From assembly GCA_020086605.1 (NCBI GenBank), contig JACBWW010000017.1, forward strand, positions 5,966,579-6,030,578: DNA of 64,000 nt, in the 5' to 3' direction. Shown here one piece after another: positions 12,901 through 25,766 of the stretch (position 1 is the stretch's first letter; every line of letters starts with the position of its first letter). The DNA comes from Lanius collurio (taxonomy: Eukaryota > Chordata > Aves > Passeriformes > Laniidae). The notes under the pieces are model-generated. The model saw nothing but the letters and a program-made list of their open reading frames with translations. It ran no database searches and was not told the DNA's origin. The position numbers were made by a program, and so were the translations under genes.

Positions 12901-15900
12901 GTCAAATTGCCCTTCAGTTTTACCCTCCACAGCTTAGCAATAACTTGAGGTAGGAAATGGTTAGTCAAAACCAGTACAAAATAATTTCATGTCTTGATTC
13001 TTTCAAAAATAACTGCTACTAACTTACTTCTGTGTGATTCCTGACAATGCTGTAATTCATATGTGTGTACACACTTATCTGTCATGATAAATTGTGCTGC
13101 TTTATGGCCATTTAGGAAGTAAGGAATGGAAGGAAGATTGTGAAAAATTACATGTGATATGCAGCAATCAGTATCTCTGCAGGTTTCTGCATAGATTTCA
13201 TCACTATAGTAACAGAAACACAATGGTGAATACAATTGCAGCTTTAATTGGGAGAAGGAGGATGAGTTTCATGAGTGCAATCCCTTTTTAATGTATTTCC
13301 AGGCTCTCACAACATCACCAGATTTGGTAAAGAATTATTTCTGGCTTTTCCTGAGAAGTTAGGTGTGATTTGGAAATCTGTGCTCTAAATTCCTTTTGCA
13401 TTTCACTATCACCTTCTTTTAAGGATGCAATGTGGGGTTTTGTTTGGTGACTGATCCTCATTTTTCATGTCATGAGGATTCACCAACTGCATGGTGTGGG
13501 AGAAAGGAGATGAAAGCCAAATAGAAAGTGTTAATGTCTAATTTGTAAAAATAGATCTGAATTTGTCATCTGGAAAAAGAAAAATATCAACTCTGTGATG
13601 TCTTTCCTTCACTGTTAAGTATTTCATGTTAGGATTCTGTGACAGATTTGAGATATGCAATGCAGAATTATGTAGTCATTAATCAAAAGGAATCTGACAC
13701 ATTCTGAACAGCACACCTCTAACTAAAAAACATAAAATACAGCTTTTCAACTGAAATCACTGTAATTTCTAATGCCAACCAGAACAGACTGGAACAAATT
13801 ATTTTGCAACTTTGGTGCAATTAATATTTCAGTATAAAAATCAAAATAAATTTAGAATTGCTTAACTGACACAGTTTTACACAGATAAAGATCATAACAC
13901 CCATCTTATACTTCTTTTTCCCTCTCTAGGATGAGGTTATTATATAATAAATTTCTCATTCTTTGGAGATGCATTGTTGATTTTACTTGCTTAATAAAAT
14001 TATGGTATGAAAACTCATCTCCCAAATGCTGCCTGTCAGCTCAGGAGTTATGTTCACCTGTTCATGTTGAAGCTTTTCAGTGTTTTGGGATTTTTTAAAA
14101 CACAAGAGAAACTGAGACCTTCTGGCCCTGAGGGGAAATCCTCATAAATTGCTGTTTATGGGATGAGTATTAACATATGTGGGATTTGTGGCCCAGTGTG
14201 AAACTGAGGGAATGAGGCTGCAGAGAGCTTCCAGTGATTTATGAAGGCTGTTTACTGCACAGAGATTAGAAGAGCTTTCATCATATATTACGTTGCTGCT
14301 TTGCTTTAAAAGAATAGCTGAAGCCATTTTCTGATCTACATAAAAGTGAAGTCTTAAATGGTGTAAAGTAGCTAATTGACATTTTTGTCAAAACTAAGAC
14401 CTAGAATAAAAGAATCTCATTTCCTTTTATCAGAGAATGAAATTATATTTTTAAAAAATGATGATGTAAAATTCAGACTCTTTTGAATGGATAATTGTTA
14501 TTACACAGTAACAGGAAATTGCTTTCTCTGTAAGTATGTATTAAAATCATTCTCTTACATACAGTAATCTCCAGCTTGCTAAATGGTCCGAGGCACATTT
14601 CCATCAGGAAAATTTGCTTATCATCTACTCAAATGGAAAAATATGGTTTGCTCTTCTGCCTCTCCTCAGTGGCCTATCAGAACAATACTAAGAGATTTAG
14701 GGTAGTGAATGAAATAAAGTTGTAGTATTAATATTCCTAATATTGCTTCATCAAGGAGCATTTGCTGTACCTAGAAATTTCCCTCATTGTTCCAGACACT
14801 GGCTATTATCATGTTGAGAGACCTTCTTTTTCTTTTTTTTTTTTTATGAAGAAGCAAAACACAAAAATTTTATAATCTGAGGTAAACCAGAGGCAGCTTT
14901 AGGTAGCTGAAGACATCAGGCCCTGGAATTAAGGTCCAGATGGGTCAGAATAAACCACAGCCTTCAGGAGAGGCAGACTTTAAGGACCTAAACACAGAGT
15001 AGAGTGGATGAGCTATTTAATACATAATAAGATGATTGACTAAAGCATCTGTTTGGCAGAGTGTGGTTATTTAGAGAGTGTATTATTTATCAGATGGGAA
15101 TAGCTGAAAAAAAAAACCGAGTGTCAGGCACTATCTAGAAAATGAGGCCCTCTTTTACAACACAAAATAATTGTAGAGGCAGATCTAAACAGCACAATCC
15201 CCAACAGATCAGTGTGCCAGGTGATGCACTGGGAACTGCACCCTTTATTCTTTCCCCCTTACCTGGAACAGAGGAGTTTCTCACTGCCTGCTCTCTTCAA
15301 CAGTTTTCTGCAGGAATTTTCACTTTTTCCTTGGAAATCTTGATATCCTAATTCTGCACCTATGACATGTCTCTGTGAGGGCTTTTGTCAGCATCTCCAC
15401 CTTTGTTTTTGTGGTTTCCTGTCTGATGATGACCTTGCTGGCTCTTGCAGTCTGTGGTACAACAGAAGTGAGTATATGTAGTTTTAACAGAATTTTTTCC
15501 CCGATTTTTGTACATTTTCAGTCTGCCTTTAAACTTCTTGTGTAACAGGAGTGTGAAAAGAGGCCAAATTCATGGCCAAGGCATCAGTTCATTACCATAA
15601 GGCTTTGTAATCAGTGTCTCAAAAGAGCTCAAGAGCCCCAGTTTGAATTCAGCAGGTTCATTCCAGGTGGGATGCATAAATCCTCTAAATGAGGGCCCAG
15701 ATTCTGGGAAGAGCAGCATAAGTGGTTTGGGAAAGGAACAGAAATTTTGTTTACGAGAAGTCACCTTAATAGTAGGATAACTCTATGGGTATTTGCAAAC
15801 CGAGAAACTGTTTTGTACTTTGAGCCAAGAAGAAATTTAATTTGTGATATTAAAAAATAATTAATTACCTTTTAAAATAGATTATAATGTTTTCTTTCTT

Positions 15901-15906
15901 CTTCTC

Positions 15907-15926
15907 TTTTTTTTTTTTTTTTTTTT
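15907..15926. repeat. 20-nt poly-T tract
   Basis: Simple homopolymer in intergenic DNA. Confidence 0.9.
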
Positions 15927-17112
15927 GTTTTTAAGTTATGCTTATGTGGAAATTAAGGCCTCTTAGACATTGGTGATCAAGAACTTTCTTTAAAGAACAG
16001 CAGGAAATGACTAATACAAATATACAGTGAAACCATCCAGTCACTTACACAAAGGAATCTTCCTCCAGCTCTTTAATGGACTAATGCATGCTGGATTGTA
16101 ATGGGGCTAATTTGCTCAACACCTACTTAAGGAGAAGATTCTGGGGTGCCTGATTTTTCCCCTCTCTTGGGTCTGAAAAAGCAATATATTGCCTACATGG
16201 AAGCACCCGTGACACTTTGATAGATGCAGTGAGCTGCAGCCAATGCATAATTGGATGATGCTAAGAGAAGTGTCTGAAATTGCCTCTCAGAAGCCAGGCT
16301 TTAAAAGTCTATCAAATTCAGCAAACAGAATGGGAAAAAATGTCTAGGATTTATTTCATCACTCATCTCAGCCTCATCTTTTCAAGCCAAAACTGGAGCT
16401 TTGAATCTGTAGCAAGAGGAACACACATCTGGGAGGTCAAAGGGATTTTCTCCTTCTATGAAATGTGTAATGTTCAAAGCACCTGCCACAAGTGGTTTTG
16501 AGTCAAAATAATCTTAAAGCCAGAAGAAGTAATAATTTGAAATAACATCAGCGTCTCATCTGTGTAAGTCATCCTAATACTTCTTGCAATGTATGGCCTT
16601 CACTGTCCTACAAAAGAGAGAATTCAAGGAATCTGCCTCTCGTTGCTGGCACCTGGTGTAACATACCATGGACACACGAGCATGTTTACACCTATAAATG
16701 CCAAAATTGGGAGTTTTCTTCCCAAGTTAATCAAAGGTTGTGTAGCTGGGGCCACACTTTTATGTTATAAACATTTTCATTCTTCTAACAAGAAGACAAG
16801 CATTTGCTGGGTGCCAGACACGAAACACATTCAACAAAAGATTTGTGGAAGCTGGTTAAATTCTCATATCTTATCATGTTTTCATAATGGAATTTCTTGC
16901 AACACATAAAATATAAAGAAATTAAAGTTGAAAAGGGAAAAAGGGGGAAAAAGGTGAGAGGGAAAGGGAAGGAAATGCTTGTATTTATCCACAAACTTCA
17001 CACAACATCCTGCTCAGTTACTGAGACTACTCAGTTCTGCTGAAACTGAATTCATTTTCTTTTTTCTCTGGGTAGGAGGCTGGCTTTTGACAAAAAGAAT
17101 CTTTTCCTTTGC

Positions 17113-17130
17113 AAAAAAAAAAAAAAAAAA
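17113..17130. repeat. 18-nt poly-A tract
   Basis: Simple homopolymer in intergenic DNA. Confidence 0.9.
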
Positions 17131-20100
17131 TCAGTTCACAATGCCAGAGCTGATGCACTGGGTAGGGATTACTTTTTAAGGTAGCAAAATCTGCCATTTT
17201 CCACACAGACACACAAAAAAGTGTCTACAGGAATCTTTACAGAAATGTTGGTACATCAAAAACATTTATTTGTGAGGTGTTTGGTCCATCAACAGTCTTT
17301 GGTTTAAAATTCAAGCAAAAGCTAAAAGGATAGTGTTAATAGTTGGGTTTGATTACATCCAAAAATCTCACTATTTTGAGGATTTATGAGAAAATGCTCC
17401 CACTTTTCACTTACAGCACTGGGCAAAATTTATTCATTTTTTGGGGGACATATAAATGGGGTACATGATATATAATGAAGTGATCCCTAAGTGTTTGGGA
17501 AAGGCAGACTTTACAAGGTTCCTGGGGATTTAGTGTGCTTCCTGGAATCTGAGGACAGTCAAAGCCTTTCCTCTCTACTGAGGTAAAGGACTTGAAAATT
17601 CGACTGAATTTAGCAGTGTTGGCACCATGAAAAGGCAACCAGCCTTATAAACCCAGTAAATACCTCTATGCTCTTCCACACCATGGAAAGATGGAACTAG
17701 AAGCCTTGCAGGAAGGATGGAATGAAATGTGGTTATGCAGAGAAGCAGGTTCACTAAGGGACCTTCAGAAAGCCAGGAAGTGTTCTGTGAGAAAATGGTT
17801 TGTTACTCCCCAGACATTTACAGTGATCCCCTCTTTGATCCGTGAGAGATGGGCACTGTGGAAGCAGTGGCCACAAATCCAGGTTTGAAAATGTGGATTT
17901 TCCAGTGAGGAATGGCCCACTGAGCACAGGGCACTGGCATGAGATGAGAGGGGCAATAAAAGCCTTTGCCAACCCAGCCCATTCTTTCCCCTTTACTACA
18001 GCTGAGTGTAGCATTTGAATCCATTAATTCACATCATCAAACCTGGAAATATGGAGACAGATTTCAATTTGCTTCTTATATATTATTCATGGCATGCTAT
18101 GAAACATTATGGAGTTAATTTAATTGCACTGCAATTAAAATACCTGTTTCTGTGTACATAGGCAAACATGCAAAATTTAAAACCTTTAATGAAGATGGTT
18201 GTTGTCACAGTTTCTATAATCATTGATACGAGAAAATAGGTTCTAAAATAATAATTTTTGCTTTTATCATTTCCCCATCTTTAATAGAAAAGCTTTTCTC
18301 TAAATGTTTGCTCATTTGTATTCTTGACCCTGGATAATTTCAGAAGAAGGAACAGCCATGCCTGCTTCTCAGAGTCCAATAACCCAAGAAGATTCTTTTA
18401 GCAGTTCCAACCATGAAACATGAGATGTTTAATGTTAAATTTATTTATTTCAATATATTTGATTTTACATGGGATTTTGATTCAACAGAAGGATATGCTG
18501 AAATCTGTGGTGGCACAATTGTTCCCCTCCCACTCCCTCAGGCTGCACTGAGATCTCAAAAATGCTCGTTAGGCCTCAGCCTTGATGAACAGCTCCTGGG
18601 CTGAGCTTATCAGGAATGCTCTTGGGCTCCCAGGAACTTGGGCTATCTAATGAGCTCTTGTTTTTTAACCAACAACCTTGAAAACAACTTCTTCTTCCTA
18701 AATAGCAGCCCAAGTGGAACAACATTTTTGTTACTGAATTTTCAAAGAAAGTTACCAACCCAAATTGAGTCCAGGATGGAAAACTGTTATGACTAAAGCC
18801 AACTCTTTTGTGACCCCATAAGCAGCACACCAAAGGGACACCCTTTGAGTCCTCCTGGAACACAGAGAGCTGTGACCAGAGCCCCCCTCTGCATGGGGCT
18901 GCTTGAGCTCGTGAGCTCTCAAGGTTGCTGGGCTCAGGGGTCAAAAAGCTGATGATGGGGCCTGGGCTGACACTCCCACTCCTCAGGGTTCCACCTCTCA
19001 TCCACTGAGAGGATGCAAACCCATCTGCCCTGAGCACTGCGCTGAGCCCAAGTGGAAATTTAGTACAGACTCCTTTAGGTCCATGTGTGTGTGAGTGTGA
19101 ATATTCCACAGCAACGTGCCAGGAATGTTGCTCTCTTGCATTCATTGGAGTCCTGAGTAGGGGTTTTAATGAGTTACTGTCATGGTTTGAGTAAATTCCA
19201 TAGAAACTTTTGTTAGAGTGTTTAAATTAACTATCAGTTAAATGTTGTTAAATGTTATTAAAACCTTTAGGCCTAAACTGTTGGTCAAGTCCAGGGCTAA
19301 TTCTGGCAGGATGATTCACTGTGAACCTTGTGACCCAGCAGGAGGATCTCCCTTATTCCTTTTTATCCTTCTGCTTTCCCAACATTACTCTTTTCCATCC
19401 CCAGCCTCCAAATAGGTAATTTTATCTTGATTTTAATTTTAGACTGATTGATTTTAGATTTTTAGCCCGATTTTTTTCTGTGTGCTTTAACCATCTAATA
19501 AGTAGTAAAGTGAACTTCATCACACTTTCATATTAAACCTGCTTTTGCCAGTGATTCTTTGAGCAACCTAAAGCACTCATTTGTGACAAAATCACAACAC
19601 AAGGTTACTCTCAGCAAAATACAGCGACATAAGATTTCCATCATAGTACCTGTGTGAGCTCCACTGCCCTCTTGTTGGTGGATTCCCAAGGGAAAGTGCA
19701 GATTGCACTGATTTTACTCATCCTTGTACATTACTGCTCTCTTTCCTATCTGGATTTTTGGTGGGTCTGCCATCTGTATTATTGGCTATTTGTTAAGGGG
19801 TGAGCCCCCCATTCAGGAAAGTAAGTGACATTACCTACTCCCCATCATATTTCATGTTCTGGCAGCCATGAATCATCTGTCTGCTGCAGAGCTGGCAGAC
19901 AGAACCATTTGTGGAAGGAAGCTGAAGGTAAGTGCAATGGACATAATGGACATAAGCACAAGTGTTTTATTGAATGGGATGTCAGAGAGCCTGATGAATG
20001 AGTGATGGGCACCATGCATGTTTAGGAAGGAAATGTCATTCTCTAAAGATGCTGTAGTGGACTCCTGTTGCTGCTGTTTTTATTAAAACTTGTTATCTCA

Positions 20101-21626
20101 TTGAAAAGGGGAGAAATTTTCTGTACACTCCGTTCAGGATGGGGTGGGGTTGAAGAAACAGCTGGAAATATTTTAGTGAATTTCTGTGCACAGATGTTGG
20201 AGAATCTGTCTTCTCATGAAAACACAGTTTTCTGGCTGTGGCACTTACAGGCTTCACTGGTAGCAGCAGAAGGCAATGCACTAAGTGAAGAACACAAGGA
20301 TGACTTTTTATTTGCCTCATCATGTCTGTGTTATTGCTTCAGCCACAAGCACAAAAAATAGATAATTGAAGTACTGGTATGAAATCTCTGCTGACAAATT
20401 CTGCAGAGACTGCTGAGACTGGTAGCATGACTGAAATACTGCCTCCAGTTCTACCTTCTTCATTTCAAGGGATGAATAAATAAAAGAAAACTTAGAAAAG
20501 AGTGGATTTTTCTGGTGACCACTTTAAATTGTCCATGGGGACAAGTTCTACCCAGTATTTGGACAGCAAAGTAAGGTGGATGTTGTCTGAAATCTGATTT
20601 ATGAATATCTAAATTTGGAATGCTCCTGCATAAACCCAACTTCCTTGGAACCTGGAGAGGAAACTTCAATTGCTCTCAGTCTGCCCAGGAACTCGAACAG
20701 CTCTGCATTAAGGTAATGACTATCATTAAAATCAGCTTGGCCTGTCTTACCTTAAATCCATAGAACCACGAAGCAGACAACTGCAACAGATTTGCCCAAA
20801 CAGCTATATTTTCCTGAGGAGTTGCCAAAACATCTCTACTGCTCTTTCAAAAGTCTCTGAAGATCAATAAAACCACTTACTAAGTTGATGCCTTCACATA
20901 TTTTCCCTGAAACTGTCAGAGCAAAGAGTCAAAAGTTGTGCCACCACATTCAGCTCTGACATTTATCTCAGTACCTCCATTGAAATATATCTAATGGATG
21001 AGGGTGCTGAAGAAACTTGCAGAAAAAAACCTGACATGATGTTGTGGAAGCCATAATTTGGTTCCCAAGGGTGACAAATCTCTTGTTAATTGCCCTAGAC
21101 AAGGGACTAGAAGTGCATGTTCAAAACAGTATCAATTGATAGACTCAGATTCCCAGGTTGTTGATTAAAGTGCCTGTTTAGCCATAATATTTAAGTTTGA
21201 AAAGCTGGTGGCTGCTGCCGGGCTTGCTTTTAGCTGGTGGTAGTTAACAAAAGTATTTAAACACAGTTCCTGCACCTTTGAAACTTTTACCATAAGTATT
21301 GAATAACTTTTTCTACTTGGTTCCAACACAACAGATCTCTTCTCCATCAATTCTAGCCGTAATCCTGACCTCTGCCTCAATCTGCTCCAGTTGTTGGGTG
21401 TGCTTTTCTTACGGAAACATCACCCTAAACATGACTTATAAAAGCATATTTTGGGATGTCTTCCTGCACCACCTAAGTTGTGAGGATTTCTCATACTGAA
21501 AGAAAATATTCAGCTCAGTGACCCTGACAGTGACACTGCAGATGACACACCTGTCCAGCACGATAAACTCTGGTAGGTTCAGGGATAAGAACAAATTATG
21601 AGATTCTATTCCTGGTACCTTTCACA

Positions 21627-21720
21627 GCATCACAGAATGATTTGGGTTGGAAGGCACCTTAAAGATCATCCAGTTCCCACCTCCCTGCCATGTTCAGGGA
21701 ACATTCCACTAGAGGTTATT
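21627..21720 (-). repeat. CR1 LINE 3' end fragment
   Basis: It reads CATCACAGAATGATTTGGGT, TGGAAGGCACCTTAAAGATC and ATCCAGTTCCCACCTCCCTG, the reverse complement of the CR1 3' end, truncated at about 90 bp. Confidence 0.88.
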
Positions 21721-23189
21721 TCTTTTCAAATAACACATGGGGTCTCTTTCAAGTCCTGAGGAAACACTGGATAGGTCAAACACTGCAAGGTGAGCAGTAA
21801 CTGAGGAACTCCAGAAGGTAAAAGGACAATTTCCACAAAACCTTTGAGGAGCCTGTGCTGAGGGATACAGTGGTACCACAAAAGCAGGAAAAAAACTCTT
21901 ACTTCCCAGGGGTCTGTTTCACTCTATTTCTGCACAGGAACAGTGACACATGGAAATGTAAAACAGAGGTCTGCACCACCACCAAGGAGGCAATGCTGGT
22001 TTGTATTCAACTGCTGCCCCCCAGAAATTCCCTGGGAGCTCCACATTCACAGTGTTTCTTGACTGGAGGGATCTGATATTCCTTTGTTTCTGCTGTTCTG
22101 TGATTTAAGTACCAAACTTCACAAACAGAAAGGAATATTCATTCACTATGTTCCCACCATGCCTGAATTTTTCATGGAGTTCACATTAATCCATGCAGTT
22201 TTACCTGGAGTAATTCACAGCTTCAGATGAACAGAATTATCAAAAGCTCTCCCTTTCTCACTTCTAAAAAACTCTACATTGCCTCAGCAGCTGAATTGGC
22301 TTTTGGACAATTGCAGCAGGAAGAAGCTGCAACAGCTGGATATCTCCATTCTCCTTTCAACCCTGCAACGGCCTGCTAAGGCAATTTTAATGCTTAAGCA
22401 ATACTAAAAAATATTTTTTTTTCCAAAATTGCTGCCCCTGAAATGGAAATAAAGTGTTCCTTTACAAAGTATTTCTAGTTTTGGACAGAGAACCTGGTGT
22501 TGCATTCAAACAAATGATTTTTAATTGCAAAGATCAGACTTATTAATGTTTTAAATTCTCTTACACGACTTTTCCAGTCTTTCCTTCTTTTCCAAAACGC
22601 AAGAACAAAGCTGTATTACCTCTTCTCCAAGAAATATTTCCTTTTACAATGCTATAGAGAAATGCTTGAAACTACCCCTCTAGAAAGTCCAAGCACACAG
22701 GAGAAGAATTTTATTTCTTTTCACAACCATTAAGGTCTATCAGACACCAGAACAGTCAGCAAACAGGCACTTACTGAGAACTGTGGCTAACTTGGAAAGC
22801 CAGGATAGAAAAAAAAAGAGAGTTGTGACACTTTTTTCTAAACAATTCACAATTAATTTAGTGCTTCTACACTGAAGTGTGCAATATCCACCTGTTTAAC
22901 TGGTGAAACACTTGCTAAACCACAGTAAATGCTGCCATCTAATGGAACATGATTGTTGAACAAAAGCTGTTGGTTCATTGCAGAGCTCATCCCAGCTCAC
23001 ACCAAACATTTATAGTTTCATGTGATGAGCATCACTGTGCATGAAACTGTCCAAGCTGGACAGCAGACAGGCCCACCCAGCAGCTCTGCATCCCACTCTC
23101 CTGGGCTGCTGACCCCTGAGTTTGCCTGACAGCTCTGCAGACCCTCTTCAACAATGTTTTTATCTGACCAGAAGCCGTTCTGGAGGTAA
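21721..23189. other. Intergenic DNA; no gene recognised
   Basis: No exon, RNA or repeat family was recognised here. Confidence 0.45.
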
Positions 23190-23375
23190 TCACAGAATCA
23201 CTAAGGACCACCCTTTGAGCATCACAACTAAGCCCAGCACCAAGTGCCACATCCACTCGTTTTTTGAACACTTCCAGGGATGGGGACTCTACCACTTCCC
23301 TGGGGAGGCTGTTCCAATGTTTAACCATAATAAATCTAATTCAAACTATCCTGTAGCCAAGCCCTTTAACTTTTA
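23190..23375 (-). repeat. CR1 LINE fragment (CR1-F-like)
   Basis: It contains AATCACAGAATCACTAAGGA, AAGTGCCACATCCACTCGTT, CACTTCCAGGGATGGGGACT and CCTGGGGAGGCTGTTCCAAT. Its antisense translation (KHWNSLPREVVESPSLEVFK) is a familiar CR1-derived pseudo-peptide, not a gene. Confidence 0.85.
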
Positions 23376-23649
23376 GCTTTCCTGTGCCTTTAGTTGTCCT
23401 GAAAATAACTTATTTTTGACTATATCTGTCATATTTTAATAGTCTTTAACAAGATAAATTACAGTAAAAATTCATTACCCTATTGTTCTTGCTATTCTTG
23501 GCCTGAAAATGCTAAATCTTTTCTGACTTCCTGTGAAAAGTGAAACATATTCAGTTTTCTTGTGCTAATATGTAGCTACTTTGGAAAAATTATGTTACTG
23601 TTGTTCTACCTCTCTAATAACAGATTGTCTTGTAATAAAAGAAATTGAA

Positions 23650-23702
23650 GATACTTCTCACAAAACAGACAAAAAACATGTTAAGCATCTGAAGCATTTA
23701 TT
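23650..23702 (-). terminator. Candidate polyadenylation signal of SCN11A
   Basis: On the minus strand AATAAA (23702-23697) is followed after about 20 nt by a T/GT-rich stretch containing TGTTTTTTGTCTGTTTTGTG. This matches the arrangement of a poly(A) signal with a downstream U/GU-rich element. It is the first AATAAA after the stop codon. Confidence 0.45.
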
Positions 23703-24666
23703 GAAGAATTTAAACTGGTCATATTCCAAACTGAAAAAAAAAAAATCAGTAAAATGTTAGTACACATTGTTCATACTTTTTTTTCCAGAATCAGTGAAAT
23801 AAATATTTTCTCTAACTTTAATAAATATTGTCTCACAATATACACCATTAACTTCATTTCACTAAGTAGGGCTTTCTAGGGATGAAGTATAATGATGGAA
23901 TTTTAGGTACAATTATTCTTTTATGGAAAAAATACCTCTTGCATAATATCCTTTGACTTTGGTAACTTTGATTACAACAATTTTCATACACTGAACGATA
24001 CAAAGAACAAATGATGTACAACTTTCAGGAACAGGCAACTGAGGATGATCTGTTAAATCTCCTTAGGTGTTTGTGCAAAAACACCTCAAAAATTCTTAGG
24101 CATAAACAAATCCATTCAAAGACATCAGGAGGAGGATGGTCCCCGAACCATCAAAATTAGAGGCTCATTATACTCCAGAGTCTTGAGTGAGCTCTTTTAC
24201 AGAAGTGCAGTAATTACTTAATTTTGCTACAATAAAGCCTGTTTGGAAAAACTGGATCTCCCTAAAGAGATATATATTAATCTATATCCTTCTGTGTTTA
24301 TAAATATGTGCTTACAACTGATCTTTTACATATTTCTTCACTAAACATGTGAACTAATATAAAAATGATAGCTGAAAAAATTAACTCACCAACTCTGGTT
24401 GCTGAGGAAAAAAATTCCATGGTCTGATTTTCCTCTAATATTTATGGCATAGTTGTTCAGATCTTAATTGCTCTAAGGAGCACTTGCAAATCCAAACAAT
24501 TCAAATACTTAAAGACTGCCATCATGATTCTAATTTTAGAGTATTATGCTCTGGAATCAAAGTATTGTCTCCATCTGAAACTAAGTGATGTTGGTTTAAC
24601 TGGAAATACTGCAGCCTGGGGCAACCTTATGTGTCAAACCTATTGCTGTCTGTCTCAGCAAAGCCA
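23670..24666 (-). other. SCN11A: Putative 3' UTR of SCN11A
   Basis: AT-rich, non-repetitive DNA follows the stop codon. The first minus-strand AATAAA after the stop is at 23702-23697, so the 3' UTR is about 1 kb if that signal is used. No splice sites or coding segments are visible. The boundary is inferred. Confidence 0.45.
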
Positions 24667-25766
24667 TCATAAAGGGAGGGATATGGAAGAAGTGGGACGT
24701 AATTTATCCATCTTCCTACCATTATTTTCATTAAGCAGTGATGCAAGAAGACTTTGCTTGTCCTGTAGCTCTCGTTCAAAGACAGCACTGTTATGTTTAC
24801 AACGGTTTAAAGATAAATTTTCAAGAGGACGTTGTCTCAAATGCCTCCTGAAGGCCCTTTGAATAATAAGAGCTGACACTTCCTCTTGTTTTCTTCTAAG
24901 GGTAGAAGAAATTGGGCTGTGCGAACTTTTAGATGGATTGGCAGCTACGATCTTTTCTTCCATGTTTAATTCAAGATCATCCAGATCTCCAGATTCTCCC
25001 AAGACCCTTTTAGTGAGAGCCAGCAAGATATCCAAGCAGTGGATCTTATCTCCACTAACTATAGGGATGTCCATGGATATGAGCTGGATTTTATTGGGCT
25101 TTGGGACACGCAAGGGGTCTGCCAGTGCATCTGCAAAGTCTGAAAGGGCAGAATAATCTATGAACTGCGTTGCCAGAGGATCAAACTTCGCCCATGTCTC
25201 ATAAAACATATCAAAGTCATCCTCACAAAGAGGATCTGTGCTTTCCTCAGTGGCAACACTGAAGTTCTCTAAAATGACAGCTATGTACATATTTACAACA
25301 ATGAGAAACGATATAATGACATAGCTTACAAAATAAAAAATACCAAAGCCCCTATTTACACAATTACTTTTCTCTGTCCCTGTTAAATTCAATTTGGAAG
25401 CACATGAATCAGATTGTTTTAGCACAGGGGCCAGAAGGCTATCCCAGCCAGCTGATGTTGTAATTTGGAAAAGGCAGAGCATGCTACCACAAAAGGTTCG
25501 GAAGTTGAAAATGTTATCAATCCCATCCTCCAAGTGGAGACAGGCAAAGTTTGCCATGCCCACGATGGCATAAATGAACATAATTAGGAAAAGCAAAAGG
25601 CCAATGTTGACCAGTGCAGGAAGAGACATCAGCAATGCAAAAAGAAGAGTTCGAATTCCTCTGGCTTTGCGAATTATTCTCAGGATTCGGCCAATTCGCG
25701 CCAAACGAAGAGTTCTCAAAACCGTAGGGGAGAAGAATCTTTGAAAGACTTCAGAAACTCCAAGAC
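24667..25766 (-). CDS. SCN11A: SCN11A coding exon 26 (1439-1804): DIV S4-S6 and C-terminal tail
   Basis: The acceptor TTTCAAAG (25767-25768) leads to [20 protein letters not shown], the S4 with eight Arg (R1456 to R1477), S5, the pore [15 protein letters not shown] with filter residue A1544, S6 ([13 protein letters not shown]), the EF-hand-like C-tail ([16 protein letters not shown]...), and the IQ motif [15 protein letters not shown]. The TGA is at 24667-24669. The 1100-nt exon is open throughout. The last ~50 residues (ending SSISLPL) are lineage-specific. Confidence 0.97.

Larger units (their letters stand above)
9956..21626. other. Intergenic DNA; no gene recognised
   Basis: About 11.7 kb with no SCN exon, RNA gene or well-supported coding region. 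It contains a T run (15907-15926), an A run (17113-17130) and a 189-codon open frame at 18576-19145 without recognisable domains. It could hold regulatory elements of the SCN cluster, but I cannot identify one from sequence alone. Confidence 0.5.

Noticed and set aside
23032..23328. 98-codon minus-strand open frame with a protein-like start
   Set aside because: It is the antisense reading of a CR1 fragment (WNSLPREVVESPSLEVFKK), a common artefact in bird genomes.
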